A DNA stretch of 46,685 nt from Acidobacteriota bacterium (GTDB lineage Bacteria > Acidobacteriota > Terriglobia > Acidiferrales > UBA7541): positions 1-46,685 of the forward strand of contig QHYK01000080.1 of the NCBI GenBank assembly GCA_003224085.1. Reading direction: 5' to 3'. This document shows, one piece after another, positions 26,430 through 34,789 of the stretch. A program made the translations under genes and the position numbers. Position 1 is the first letter of the stretch, and every line of letters begins with the position of its first letter. Under the pieces are notes generated by a model that saw nothing but the letters and a program-made list of their open reading frames with translations, had not been told where the DNA came from and searched no databases.

Positions 26430-26738
26430 ATGCCGCCGGTCAACATTCGCATCCTCCTTCCGCCACACTTGCGCGCGTTGGCGCACATCAAAGGCGAACT
26501 TCACGTGGAAGTCGCGGGGACGCCAACCGTGCGGTCCGTTTTGGATGCGCTCGAAGCCGCTTACCCGATGCTGACCGGAACGATTCGCGATCACGTCACG
26601 CAGCAACGACGGCCGTTCTTGCGCTTCTTCGCGTGCGAGGAGGATCTTTCGCACGAATCGCCCGATACGCCGCTGCCCGAAGCGGTCGTCTCAGGAAAAG
26701 AGCCGCTGCTCATCCTCGGCGCCATTGCCGGCGGCTAG
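26430..26738 (+). CDS. MoaD/ThiS-like ubiquitin-fold protein ending in Gly-Gly
   Basis: The 102-residue protein begins [17 protein letters not shown]. It has the beta-grasp features of MoaD/Thi[20 protein letters not shown] near the middle and the C-terminal [11 protein letters not shown] terminal Gly-Gly is the site where E1-like enzymes adenylate and thiocarboxylate these proteins for sulfur transfer to molybdopterin or thiazole. No E1, MoaE or ThiG gene is nearby. An alternative GTG start at 26421 overlaps the propeller stop (GTGA) and would add three residues. Pairing with the propeller suggests one pathway of unknown purpose. Confidence 0.85.
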   Translation: MPPVNIRILLPPHLRALAHIKGELHVEVAGTPTVRSVLDALEAAYPMLTGTIRDHVTQQRRPFLRFFACEEDLSHESPDTPLPEAVVSGKEPLLILGAIAGG

Positions 26739-27080
26739 TTTCGCCTGACAGGGACGGGCAGTTTGGCTCCGGCAAATACCCTAGATATTTGCCTATACTT
26801 TTTTTACAGGTGGCTGCCCTTATGCGAGAGGACGGCTGCGCTAAGGCTCACAGGGCACTTGGCGAGTCTAGCTTGATCAAAGACTCGCTTGGCGATGCCA
26901 TCAGCGCGCCGTCCACTTCGCTGCCCCCGACCGGGCCGAGACCGGGGAGCTGCCGCGTTTCGTGTGTTCCGGCGCGGTCCCCGGCCCTCCCCGGCCTCAC
27001 CGCGCGTGCGACTGCTCGCCACGGGGCCAAACGCGATTTCGCGTCCCCCGTGCGCTCCGGTGCCGTAGCTTCTGCGCAAC
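26739..27080. other. Intergenic stretch between converging genes
   Basis: I see no supported gene or RNA. The longer open frames here are Arg/Pro-rich and without family features. The first 80 bases are A/T-richer, with a T7 run at 26799-26805, and could hold a weak terminator for the propeller operon, but no clean stem precedes the run. Confidence 0.5.
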
Positions 27081-27488
27081 TCATTGGACAAACGGGTAAA
27101 TTTCGTCCGCAATCCAATAATTTTCGAACACGAGCGCCAAAAGTGTGCCCACTACCCAGATGGCCCAGCGTTGGCGGTTCCACGATGCGGTGCTGGTGGC
27201 GTTCTGGATGAGGATTTCCGCAAGATACGCCGCGCAATAACAAACATTCGCAAGTAATCCGAGACCTGACGCGAGGCCGAGACCCTCCAGATTCATCGCG
27301 GGGCGAAAATGTGGCCAAGTCTTAGTCACCCAAATCACAACGACGACGAACAAAAGCAAGTTGTACAGCAACCGGCGCGGCTCCCAGAATCGCGCCGCGC
27401 CGATGAGACCTTTCCACCCCGACCCCTGTGCTGAGCCGCGTGTTGCTTGGCCGGACTCCGGCATGGGCTGCGAATCCTGTTTTTCCAT
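27081..27488 (-). CDS. Membrane protein of unknown function
   Basis: The 134-residue protein has a hydrophilic N-terminus (MEKQDSQPMPESGQATRG) and three likely membrane segments: LLYNLLLFVVVVIWV, LGLASGLGLLANVCYCAAYL and WAIWVVGTLLALVFENYWIA. The tail is IADEIYPFVQ. ATG 27488 is chosen because the frame upstream of it is low-complexity. The family is not recognised. It converges with the propeller operon and is divergent from the DUF2277 gene. Confidence 0.72.
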   Translation of the reverse strand: MEKQDSQPMPESGQATRGSAQGSGWKGLIGAARFWEPRRLLYNLLLFVVVVIWVTKTWPHFRPAMNLEGLGLASGLGLLANVCYCAAYLAEILIQNATSTASWNRQRWAIWVVGTLLALVFENYWIADEIYPFVQ

Positions 27489-27749
27489 TTTTGTGGCTCC
27501 TCGCGACGGATGAGCGCCGCCTCCGCGGTTCTTGTGCGAGCAGCGCGAAGCGCAGCGGGACGCAGGTTGCTTCGTGCTACGACGTACTTTACATAACAAA
27601 GTACTTCGCGTCAAGCCGCATCGTCCCACGCAGGCTTCCTGCGTGCCGCACCTAAAGGCTCGGACTTTTGTGTGGCGCCGCCCTTCAGGGCGGCTTCTGC
27701 GCTTATACTGGCCACGGAAAACTGTTCTCTAAACACCGGAGGCGGTCCC

Positions 27750-28025
27750 ATGTGCCGCAACATCAAAACGCTTTTCAATTTCGATCCGCCGGTCACGCCG
27801 GAAGAAGTGCGCGCCGCTTCCCTGCAGTTCGTGCGGAAAATCACCGGCTTCCACCATCCGTCGAAAGCCAACGAAGCAGCTTTCAACGCGGCCATTGACG
27901 AACTCGCCCGCACCTCTTCGCGGCTGCTGCATTCCCTGGAAACAACTGCGCCGCGTCGCAACCGGGAGGCCCAAGCTGCCAGAGCCCGGGCCCGCGCCGC
28001 AGCGAGATTTGGAACGGCGAAGTGA
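27750..28025 (+). CDS. DUF2277 family protein
   Basis: The 91-residue protein begins MCRNIKTLFNFDPPVTPEEV, the hallmark of DUF2277. It continues with AASLQFVRKITGFHHPSKAN and ends in an Ala/Arg-rich helix (NREAQAARARARAAARFG). The function of the family is unknown; it is small, soluble and common in soil bacteria. A GGAGG site at 27738-27742, seven bases before ATG, sets the start; the frame is open from 27672. Confidence 0.92.
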   Translation: MCRNIKTLFNFDPPVTPEEVRAASLQFVRKITGFHHPSKANEAAFNAAIDELARTSSRLLHSLETTAPRRNREAQAARARARAAARFGTAK

Positions 28026-28146
28026 TGTAGAGCGGGAAGAGACGGACAAAGAGCAGCGGCGGTTCGGCACGACTGGACTCGCGCCCTAACGGAAGCGGCG
28101 TTGAACAGCCACACTGAAAAGCAGAAATCGTGCCGTAAAGTAGCCG

Positions 28147-29223
28147 CTACGCGGAGCGTTCTGAGGCGAGGAGCTGTTCCTTCCGAGCAAGGCCCCAGCG
28201 GTAGCCGGCGAGCGCGCCGTCTTCGCGAATGACACGATGGCAGGGCACGACGATAGATACAGGGTTGGCAGCGCAGGCGCGGGCGACCGCGCGGACCGCT
28301 TTTGGCCGGCCGAGCGAACGCGCAACCTGCGAATAGCTGCGCGTATGGCCGCAGGGGATGCGCTGCAACTCCTTCCAGACGCGCCGCTGGAAAGCGGTGG
28401 CCTGCAGATCGAGTGGAAGCTCCATATGGGGCGGTTGGCCACCGATGCGCAGCAAGACTTCCTTCACCCAGCGCTCGAACCCATTTGAAGCGGCGACGAT
28501 TTTCGCACGCGGATATTCTTCGCCAAGTTCCGCGACCAGTTTGTTTTCGTCGTCACCCAAATAAACGGCTGAAACGCCGCGCTCCGTGGCGGCAACAAGT
28601 ACTTTCCCGAGCGGCGATTTGGCGATAGTGTAGCCGAGCTTCATTCCCAATCCCCCCTTGCGGTACGTGGCCGGAGTCATGCCCAGTTGCGCGTTGCTGC
28701 GCTCATAAACGCGGCTGGACGAGCCGTAGCCGGTTTCGTAGAGGGCATCCGTGATGCTCTTGCCAGCGCGCATCAGCGCCTTAAAGCGCCTAAGGCGAAG
28801 CGCTTCGGCAAGTTCGCGAGGCTTGAGGCCGGTGACCTGAACAAACGCCCGGCGCAAGGTAGACGGCGTCGCGCCAAGCGTCTGGGCCAGTTGATGCAAA
28901 GTCATGCCTTCTTCGGAAGACTGGGCGAGAAGATCCGCGGCGCGCTGGACCAGTGCGACCGGTCCGGAAATTTCGTTGGGGCGGCAGCGCAGGCAGGGTC
29001 GGTAACCATGCCGCTCCGCCTCCTCGCGCGTCCGGAAGAACGTGACGTTCCGGCGCAGCGGCCGGCGTGCCGGGCAAGACGGGCGGCAATAGATACGCGT
29101 AGAGCGCACGGCAAGAACGAAAGTGCCGTCGGCGCGGGAATCGCGCGCCCGCGTGGCGCGCCAGTAACGCGCGGCGGCATGCGGCGTGATGGGTTGCGCG
29201 GGATCGATTCGAGTGTGTGTCAT
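28147..29223 (-). CDS. ada: Ada-type bifunctional regulator and O6-methylguanine-DNA methyltransferase
   Basis: Ada repairs methyl phosphotriesters and O6-methylguanine and, once methylated, activates its regulon. Domains in the 358-residue protein are the Zn-bound N-terminal repair domain with Cys in IYCRPSCPARRP and YRPCLRCRPNE, an AraC-type helix-turn-helix (GMTLHQLAQTLGATPSTLRR through GYGSSSRVYERSNAQLGMTP), and the C-terminal methyltransferase with active site IVVPCHRVIREDG. ATG 29223 follows an AAGGAG site; eight more residues are possible upstream. Usual length is about 350, so it looks complete. No alkA or alkB neighbour is present. Confidence 0.95.
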   Translation of the reverse strand: MTHTRIDPAQPITPHAAARYWRATRARDSRADGTFVLAVRSTRIYCRPSCPARRPLRRNVTFFRTREEAERHGYRPCLRCRPNEISGPVALVQRAADLLAQSSEEGMTLHQLAQTLGATPSTLRRAFVQVTGLKPRELAEALRLRRFKALMRAGKSITDALYETGYGSSSRVYERSNAQLGMTPATYRKGGLGMKLGYTIAKSPLGKVLVAATERGVSAVYLGDDENKLVAELGEEYPRAKIVAASNGFERWVKEVLLRIGGQPPHMELPLDLQATAFQRRVWKELQRIPCGHTRSYSQVARSLGRPKAVRAVARACAANPVSIVVPCHRVIREDGALAGYRWGLARKEQLLASERSA

Positions 29224-29335
29224 GCTCCTTGTCCTGTACATCAGCATCAGAATAGAACAGGGAAAAAGGCCATTCTATCCGGAAAGGCGCGGCAAAGTGA
29301 TAGAGACGAGGTTAAGGCTGACCGCCTAGGCGCGT

Positions 29336-30070
29336 TTATCCGCGGGGTTTGACGCGGGTGACGCTTTTCGGCCAATTCGGCTTGAACTGGCCGTCGCCGA
29401 CCTTGAGGTTCTTCATCTGGTTGGTGTAATGAAACAGGAAGTAATCGCCCGAGCCGGCCTCAAAGAATTTCTGTTGCACCGGGAGCCAGGACGCTTCGTC
29501 CACCCACATTTGAATCTTACTGATTTGATTGCGAACCTGCTCCGACTTGGGCGTCAGCTCGAGGACAACCGTCTTCTTATTGTCGAAATCTTCCTCTCCG
29601 ATCACGGAAACGAGGTAACCCTTTTTGATGTTTTCGCCCTTCGTGCCGAAGCCCAGCAGCACGTATTGATCGACCAACTGGCGATTCTTGCCCAGATTGT
29701 ATTCTTCCACACGATTGATTTTGGGGTTGAAGATAAACAAGTTATCGCCCTCGCGCAGAATCGTGCGCGGATCCGGCTTGGTGATTTCGATGCGCATCTT
29801 TTCGTCGCGCCGGACGAAAATGCGCCCCGTTTCCGTGGACGTGTCTTCCACCACGGCGGTGTACTTTGTGTGCTCGATATCCGCGGTGAGCGTGTGGAAG
29901 TCCTGCGCGGCCTTGTCCATCATACCCAGCACGCCTTCAATCGTCCATCGTCCATTCGATTGTGCATGCCGTGTTGAGCCTTCACCTGTAAAGCAGCAAA
30001 GCCCCGCCATGGCCAAGGCGAGCAGGGAACGCCGCAAACACCTGGACCAAAGGAATCTGCTGTGGCTCAT
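29336..30070 (-). CDS. LolA-family outer-membrane lipoprotein carrier-like protein
   Basis: The 244-residue protein has a signal peptide (RCLRRSLLALAMAGLCCF) and a LolA-type fold: VLGMMDKAAQDFHTLTADIE, FVRRDEKMRIEITKPDPRTI, DNLFIFNPKINRVEEYNL and VLELTPKSE, with ISKIQMWVDEASWLPVQQKF later. LolA carries lipoproteins across the periplasm; relatives carry other lipids. ATG 30070 gives the signal peptide directly, and the frame upstream is junk-like. It is the last gene of the Lol-like cluster, 165 bases after the one-TM protein. Whether it is true LolA or a paralogue cannot be told from sequence alone. Confidence 0.87.
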   Translation of the reverse strand: MSHSRFLWSRCLRRSLLALAMAGLCCFTGEGSTRHAQSNGRWTIEGVLGMMDKAAQDFHTLTADIEHTKYTAVVEDTSTETGRIFVRRDEKMRIEITKPDPRTILREGDNLFIFNPKINRVEEYNLGKNRQLVDQYVLLGFGTKGENIKKGYLVSVIGEEDFDNKKTVVLELTPKSEQVRNQISKIQMWVDEASWLPVQQKFFEAGSGDYFLFHYTNQMKNLKVGDGQFKPNWPKSVTRVKPRG

Positions 30071-30235
30071 AAACAGTCCGGCAATCGTAACATATATAAG
30101 AAGATGCGCGAACCGGCAGCCGCGTTTCGGAACCACACCTGCGCACGGACGCTCACGCAAGAGCGCTCTCAAGAAACAAATCCCTCATCCACTTCGAACG
30201 GTGCGGTGTGGCACCCTCGCGGCGCTTGCAAAGAG

Positions 30236-30619
30236 TCAGCGCCGGATCTCCACTCGATAAGCAATTACCGTGCCTTGCTCATCGCGCACCGGCTCGATTT
30301 TGGAAATCGAGAAGTTGCCCTTGTGCAATGCGGGCAACGCCTGCTGCAGTGCGGTGTGGAGATCATTTTGTAGCGCAAATTTGGGCGGCGTCAGGAGCCG
30401 TGCATCCACGCGATAGGTCTGCCGGCCGCCCTCTTCCAAAAGAAGTTGCACTTGCCCGGCCACAGCGGGCCCGCTGGCTTCCGGAAGATCGCGGAACCAG
30501 TGTCTTGGAGTGGCGAGGACGAACGCGAGAATGAGAATCACGGCCAGGTCATATTGCCAAGTGCCGCGCTCGTACGACCAGAAGAATGTTTTCGAGAGGA
30601 TCCGTCCGGGGCTTGCCAT
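30236..30619 (-). CDS. Single-pass membrane protein of unknown function in the Lol-like cluster
   Basis: The 127-residue protein has an N-terminal cytoplasmic part (SKTFFWSYERGTWQYD), one membrane segment (LAVILILAFVLATP) and a periplasmic domain with LPEASGPAVAGQVQLLLEEG and KIEPVRDEQGTVIAYRVEIR. ATG 30619 follows the ATPase stop by a single base, indicating tight coupling. The family is not recognised. Position suggests a partner of the ABC transporter or of the LolA-like carrier. Confidence 0.75.
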   Translation of the reverse strand: MASPGRILSKTFFWSYERGTWQYDLAVILILAFVLATPRHWFRDLPEASGPAVAGQVQLLLEEGGRQTYRVDARLLTPPKFALQNDLHTALQQALPALHKGNFSISKIEPVRDEQGTVIAYRVEIRR

Positions 30620-30620
30620 G

Positions 30621-31304
30621 TCAGTCTGCAGGCACGCCGTCAACAATGAGGCCGTCGCGCATGTGTACCACGCGATCGAAGCAAGTTGTTGCTTCCGGAT
30701 TATGAGTGATCATCACGATGGTTTGGCCGAGCTCTTTGTTCAATTGCCGTAGCATCTGCAGCACGATTTCGGAGTTCTTGGAATCGAGGTTGCCAGTGGG
30801 CTCGTCGGCCAGAAGAATTTTGGGCTCATTGATGATCGCGCGTGCGATGGCCACGCGTTGCTGCTCGCCGCCAGAAAGCTCGGAGGGCTTGTGGTGGAGG
30901 CGTCCGGCCAGCCCGAGCATTTGCGTAACGACTTCGAAGCGGTGCGGGTCGAAGCCGTCGCCGTGAATAAATTGCGCAATGGCGATGTTGCCCTTGGCTG
31001 TGAGCGTCGGAAGCAGGTTGAAGCGCTGGAAGACGAAACCGATTTTACTCCGGCGGAGTTTGGTGCGCGCCGAGTCGCTCAGCGCGGTGAGGTCATTGCC
31101 GTCCACCAGGACTTTGCCACGCGTCGCTTGCGCGAGCCCTCCGATTAAATAGAGGAGCGAGGACTTGCCGCATCCCGACGGCCCCATTACCGCGACAGAT
31201 TCTCCGGGAAGGACTTCGAAATTCACACCACGCAGGGCCGGCACTTCCACTTTGCCCGCGCGGTAAAGCTTCCATAAGTTTTCGGTCCTGAGTATCGGCT
31301 CCAC
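30621..31304 (-). CDS. LolD/MacB-type ABC transporter ATPase
   Basis: The 227-residue ATPase shows [44 protein letters not shown] and the LolD/MacB-typical [13 protein letters not shown]. This class of ATPase powers mechanotransmission by FtsX-fold permeases rather than substrate passage. The partner permease gene lies upstream, 174 bases away, and a coupled one-TM protein gene follows by one base. Confidence 0.93.
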   Translation of the reverse strand: MEPILRTENLWKLYRAGKVEVPALRGVNFEVLPGESVAVMGPSGCGKSSLLYLIGGLAQATRGKVLVDGNDLTALSDSARTKLRRSKIGFVFQRFNLLPTLTAKGNIAIAQFIHGDGFDPHRFEVVTQMLGLAGRLHHKPSELSGGEQQRVAIARAIINEPKILLADEPTGNLDSKNSEIVLQMLRQLNKELGQTIVMITHNPEATTCFDRVVHMRDGLIVDGVPAD

Positions 31305-31478
31305 GCTTTTTTCCCGGAGGATCTAACTTTCCGCAGGTTCCGCTATTGTAGCTGCGATTGTCATCCGTGCCTAGCCGTGCCGCGACTGCGCCCCTTTCTT
31401 CTCTCCTTCGCGAACTCTGTGCCTCGATTCTCAGTGCATCCGTGTTCCCTGTGAAAGCTGTGTAGATCTCCTTTGCAT

Positions 31479-32579
31479 TTAGTCGTAAGACAAAGCCTCC
31501 ACGGCATCTTTTCGGCTGGCCATCCAGGCGGGATAACAAGCGCCCAGCACCGCTCCCGCGAGCGCAATCGCGGCTGCGCGCAGAATCCATCCCGTTGTAA
31601 TCGAAATAGACAAAGTCGGAAAACCCTCAAGAAACCCCGCGCGAACAAGATAACTTAAACCGACGCCGGCGAAGATGCCCAAGACACAGAGCGCCGCGGA
31701 CTCCGACAACAACGAACGGACAATGAAAGAGCTGTCCGCCCCCAACGATTTCAGCACGCCAATATCGCGTGTGCGCTCCAGAACGGTCGTGTACATGGTT
31801 AGAAAGATCACCAGCAAACCGATACTGACCGCCAGTGCAATCATCGAGTCGATGAAAGACTGCAGGCCCGGAATATTGGTAGAGGTCATGAGCGAAAGAA
31901 AATCTTTCAAGGGCCGCACGGTGTAATTGGGGAGCAGGTGCCGTATTTCCTCCATGACGTCGTCGGTGTGCTCCGCCCGAGTGCACTTCAACAGAAAAAT
32001 CGAAGCCTTATCGTGCGCGCCGACCAAGTCCTGCAAGGTTCCCAATGGAACAAAAAGCCGGGAGCCTTTTCCATGCTCGACGATCCCGGCAACGTGCCAG
32101 TCGTGATTCAGCAGATTGTAGGTGTCACCCACTTTGAGATGCTTGGCTTTGGCCGCCCAATCATCCACTAGCAAATCGTCCGGGCCTTCCATATCATGTC
32201 CCTGGAGAAAAACAAAACCGCCGGAGACGGCGCGAAAACTGACTGGATCGATTCCCCAGACCGTTTCGACGGCGCCGGAAGAGTTGAACTGGAGAAGGGC
32301 GGGGGCTACGTCTCTCACGTATTTCAATTCGGCAAGTTTTTCGCCGATCTTAATTGGCATAGGGGAGCCGCTGAAGTTAATCAACATCGATGCGGCAGGC
32401 GGCTGCAGCATGATGTCCGCGCCGATGCCTTCGATTCTCTTGGCCGTTTCGGTAAGCAGGCCGCTGGTCAGCCCCACGATGATTATGATCAGCATCACTT
32501 CAAAACCAATGCCCGTCAGCGCGATGAGCGTGCGCATCGGGCGATGCAGCAGGTTTCGAATGATGAGTTCGCCCATCAT
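31479..32579 (-). CDS. FtsX/LolCE-like ABC transporter permease
   Basis: The 366-residue permease has the FtsX/MacB four-helix layout: an N-terminal helix (MRTLIALTGIGFEVMLIIII), a large periplasmic domain (about residues 40-240), then three C-terminal helices including LAVSIGLLVIFLTMYTTVLE, followed by RTRDIGVLKSLGADSSFIV, the typical coupling segment. LolC/E are near 400 residues. Its start overlaps the upstream lipoprotein gene by 4 bases. Only one permease gene is present, so a homodimer (LolF-like or MacB-like) is expected. Confidence 0.9.
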   Translation of the reverse strand: MMGELIIRNLLHRPMRTLIALTGIGFEVMLIIIIVGLTSGLLTETAKRIEGIGADIMLQPPAASMLINFSGSPMPIKIGEKLAELKYVRDVAPALLQFNSSGAVETVWGIDPVSFRAVSGGFVFLQGHDMEGPDDLLVDDWAAKAKHLKVGDTYNLLNHDWHVAGIVEHGKGSRLFVPLGTLQDLVGAHDKASIFLLKCTRAEHTDDVMEEIRHLLPNYTVRPLKDFLSLMTSTNIPGLQSFIDSMIALAVSIGLLVIFLTMYTTVLERTRDIGVLKSLGADSSFIVRSLLSESAALCVLGIFAGVGLSYLVRAGFLEGFPTLSISITTGWILRAAAIALAGAVLGACYPAWMASRKDAVEALSYD

Positions 32580-33541
32580 TGGGGCTTCTCCATAGGAGGC
32601 TTATTCTCCGTGGATGGCTTGTTCTCCGCGGTTTCTCCGACGCGCACCAATTCCGAGCCAGCGGGCTGCTCGAGTTTGAAGCGGTCGGCGGGAATATCCT
32701 CGTTCAAGGCAATCCTAGTTACTTGCAATTCGAGCTTGTAATCATCGTGCGGCCGCTCGATCACGATGGCCCGCGGAAACGAAGACACGGCAGGCGCCGG
32801 AGTCGTCGGTGCGAAGACCGAGGCGCTGCTTTGCGCCGGGGCAGAGTCCAGCGGCTCCCAATCGGAGAAGGAGACATCGGAGAGCAGCGTACCTTTCGGT
32901 CCGAAAGTCTCGATGCGGGCAACTTGAAGATTCGAACGGTCAAACCAAATCTCGCGCAGGACTTCCAACTGATAGCCGCCGCGCAAGACAGTCAGCACGT
33001 AGTACCGTCCCTGTTCGTTGTTGAATTCGCGCACGGTCACGGCTTCTTCCTTGCGGATTTCGGGCCAAAGCAATGCGTCCAAGAGATGCTGCGGGCGCAG
33101 ATTCTCAATCGGTTTCGCGCTATTCCTTTCGCCTGCCACAGAGCCCACGAGGAACTTGTTCTTCGTGGGAATGGAAACGCGGAACGTATCCCCGTCGCTG
33201 GCCATATCGAATACCGTTTTCCCAATCACCGGCGCTTGCCCAATCATGCGGATTTCTGCCGGTCGCGCCGCCAAGAGAAATGCCTTTACTTCGTGATACT
33301 CATCGATGACCCCGCTGTATTTCGATCCCGCGATGGGCTTGAGCTCCACCGTGGCGTTCAGCGTTTTCATGTTGCGCGCAAACGCGTTGTACGCGTCGAG
33401 CAGTTCCTCGCGCGTAGCATCCTTTGCCACGGGCCTTTCTGCAGCGGGGATTTGCCTGTGGGACGTGATGGTTTTGCCATGGCAGCCGCAAGAAATAGCC
33501 GCCAGTGTCGCAGCAAGCAGGCATGTCTCGACACATCGCAT
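32576..33541 (-). CDS. Lipoprotein of unknown function, LolA/LolB-like size
   Basis: The 321-residue protein starts MRCVETCLLAATLAAISCGC; the residues LAAISC form a lipobox with the lipidated Cys near 18. The mature part has LolA/LolB-type beta features (TLNATVELKPIAGSKYSGVI, AEIRMIGQAPVIGKTVFDMA, REIWFDRSNLQVARIETFGP) and a Pro/Glu/Lys-rich tail (ENKPSTENKPPMEKPQ). ATG 33541 places the signal correctly; the frame is open to 33661. It overlaps the permease start by 4 bases and is therefore translated together with it. It could be an outer-membrane acceptor. Confidence 0.8.
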   Translation of the reverse strand: MRCVETCLLAATLAAISCGCHGKTITSHRQIPAAERPVAKDATREELLDAYNAFARNMKTLNATVELKPIAGSKYSGVIDEYHEVKAFLLAARPAEIRMIGQAPVIGKTVFDMASDGDTFRVSIPTKNKFLVGSVAGERNSAKPIENLRPQHLLDALLWPEIRKEEAVTVREFNNEQGRYYVLTVLRGGYQLEVLREIWFDRSNLQVARIETFGPKGTLLSDVSFSDWEPLDSAPAQSSASVFAPTTPAPAVSSFPRAIVIERPHDDYKLELQVTRIALNEDIPADRFKLEQPAGSELVRVGETAENKPSTENKPPMEKPQ

Positions 33542-33632
33542 CAATAAGTTGCGCTCTCCCACGCACAAATGAAGCAATCTAACAACCACTCGGATGCCCG
33601 TCAATGGAAGACGGGCGCATAAGGACACAGGC

Positions 33633-34235
33633 TCAATTCGGCCGCGCAATATGGAGATCAAATCGTTGCACCACCGGGCGCACCCGCCGGATGATTTCGC
33701 TCGGCCAGAGGGCTTCGCTTAAAATCGTGACCCAGCCGCCCTCCTGTTCGCAAACCGCGCAAAAAGCGTAGCCGGTATAGGCTTGCTGGTAGGCATCCAA
33801 CCCGCGCTTGGAAAGATCGCCTTCGAGCGCCGCATCGGGCGTCTGCGCTGAGCTTCCCGCGCGAATGCCAAAAGTTTCTCCTTCGAAGCGCTCAAGGAGG
33901 TGGCGCAGCTCTTCCATACTGGGCGAAGGAATCACAACGCATCGCTCCGCAGCTTCTCGCCACCCGATTTTCCGCGTTTTGCAGAATTCCCGCACGCGAT
34001 CGACGTGGCTGAAGAAATCCACGGCATACGGTTCTTTCGCCGCAAGTGCACGGAAAATCTCGGCCCAGATTTCCGCGCCTTCGTTCCCGCGCACCGGCTC
34101 GCGGTTTTTGGTTTCTACCAATTCCAAACCCACGGCCTTCACGCCGGCGCCGAGGTTCAGCGCCTCCACGTCCAGAGAATAAGGGGGGAGCTCAAGCGCG
34201 CCGTTCCCCATGGCTGGAACGCCGGGAGTGCTCAT
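33633..34235 (-). CDS. Protein of unknown function (200 residues)
   Basis: This soluble, mixed alpha/beta protein has no signal peptide. Visible segments are WAEIFRALAAKEPYAVDFFS, HVDRVREFCKTRKIGWREAA and GWVTILSEALWPSEIIRRVR. No catalytic motif or family is recognised. It overlaps the 185-residue protein gene by 4 bases and sits in the mltG operon. The conserved-looking position between mltG and the lipoprotein may link it to envelope work, but that is position only. Confidence 0.7.
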   Translation of the reverse strand: MSTPGVPAMGNGALELPPYSLDVEALNLGAGVKAVGLELVETKNREPVRGNEGAEIWAEIFRALAAKEPYAVDFFSHVDRVREFCKTRKIGWREAAERCVVIPSPSMEELRHLLERFEGETFGIRAGSSAQTPDAALEGDLSKRGLDAYQQAYTGYAFCAVCEQEGGWVTILSEALWPSEIIRRVRPVVQRFDLHIARPN

Positions 34236-34789
34236 TCTTCATCCTCGCTGGGAGGAAACTTTTCTTGGAATTCGGGCGACTGCTTGCGTACGTCCAACCA
34301 GTCAAAGAAAGCGTCCGGCGTTTCCAGCCAGATGCGAAACCAATTGGCAATCTCGACTTTCTCCGCGCGCTTTTGCGGCTCAACTTTATGGTTGCGCGAA
34401 ATCATCTCGGCGCGGCGCTTGCCCAGCCGGGCGACTTCCAACACCCGCTGCACCGCGGCTTTCTCTCCCTGATCGCGGAATTTTCGCATCAGTTCGTCCA
34501 GCCGCATGATGCTGACTTCCGCGTCCTCCAGCGTCTTAAAGTGCAATAGGTCTTCAAATTCCTCTTCGTATTGCTCTTCGGCCTCCTCCTGCATCGAAAG
34601 CAGAACTTTGTGCCCCGCGTCTTTCAAAACGTCGGCAATGTATTCGGAGCCGGTTTTGCCCGCTTCACCGTGTTCCGCCAGGAGCCGCAAACGCAATTGC
34701 TCGATTTCTGCGGGCGTCCATTTTGGCGCGTTAATTTCGCGGGCTGTTTCCAGGATTAGCGCTTTCTTGTTCTTGAGGGCCTGGCTCAT
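34232..34789 (-). CDS. Acidic helical protein of unknown function (185 residues)
   Basis: This is a highly charged, helical, probably coiled protein. Segments include AREINAPKWTPAEIEQLRLR, MQEEAEEQYEEEFEDLLHFK and WFRIWLETPDAFFDWLDVRK. It has no membrane segment or signal. It overlaps mltG by 4 bases and the next gene by 4 bases, so it belongs to the same transcript. The family is not recognised. Confidence 0.72.
   Translation of the reverse strand: MSQALKNKKALILETAREINAPKWTPAEIEQLRLRLLAEHGEAGKTGSEYIADVLKDAGHKVLLSMQEEAEEQYEEEFEDLLHFKTLEDAEVSIMRLDELMRKFRDQGEKAAVQRVLEVARLGKRRAEMISRNHKVEPQKRAEKVEIANWFRIWLETPDAFFDWLDVRKQSPEFQEKFPPSEDEE

Noticed and set aside
26417-27211. Plus-strand frame of 264 codons after the propeller gene
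   Set aside because: It overlaps the MoaD/ThiS-like gene in a different frame and has no recognisable sequence pattern.
31305-31478. The 174-base gap between the permease and ATPase genes as a possible small gene or RNA
   Set aside because: No open frame with a start and ribosome site, and no stable hairpin or terminator that I could find.
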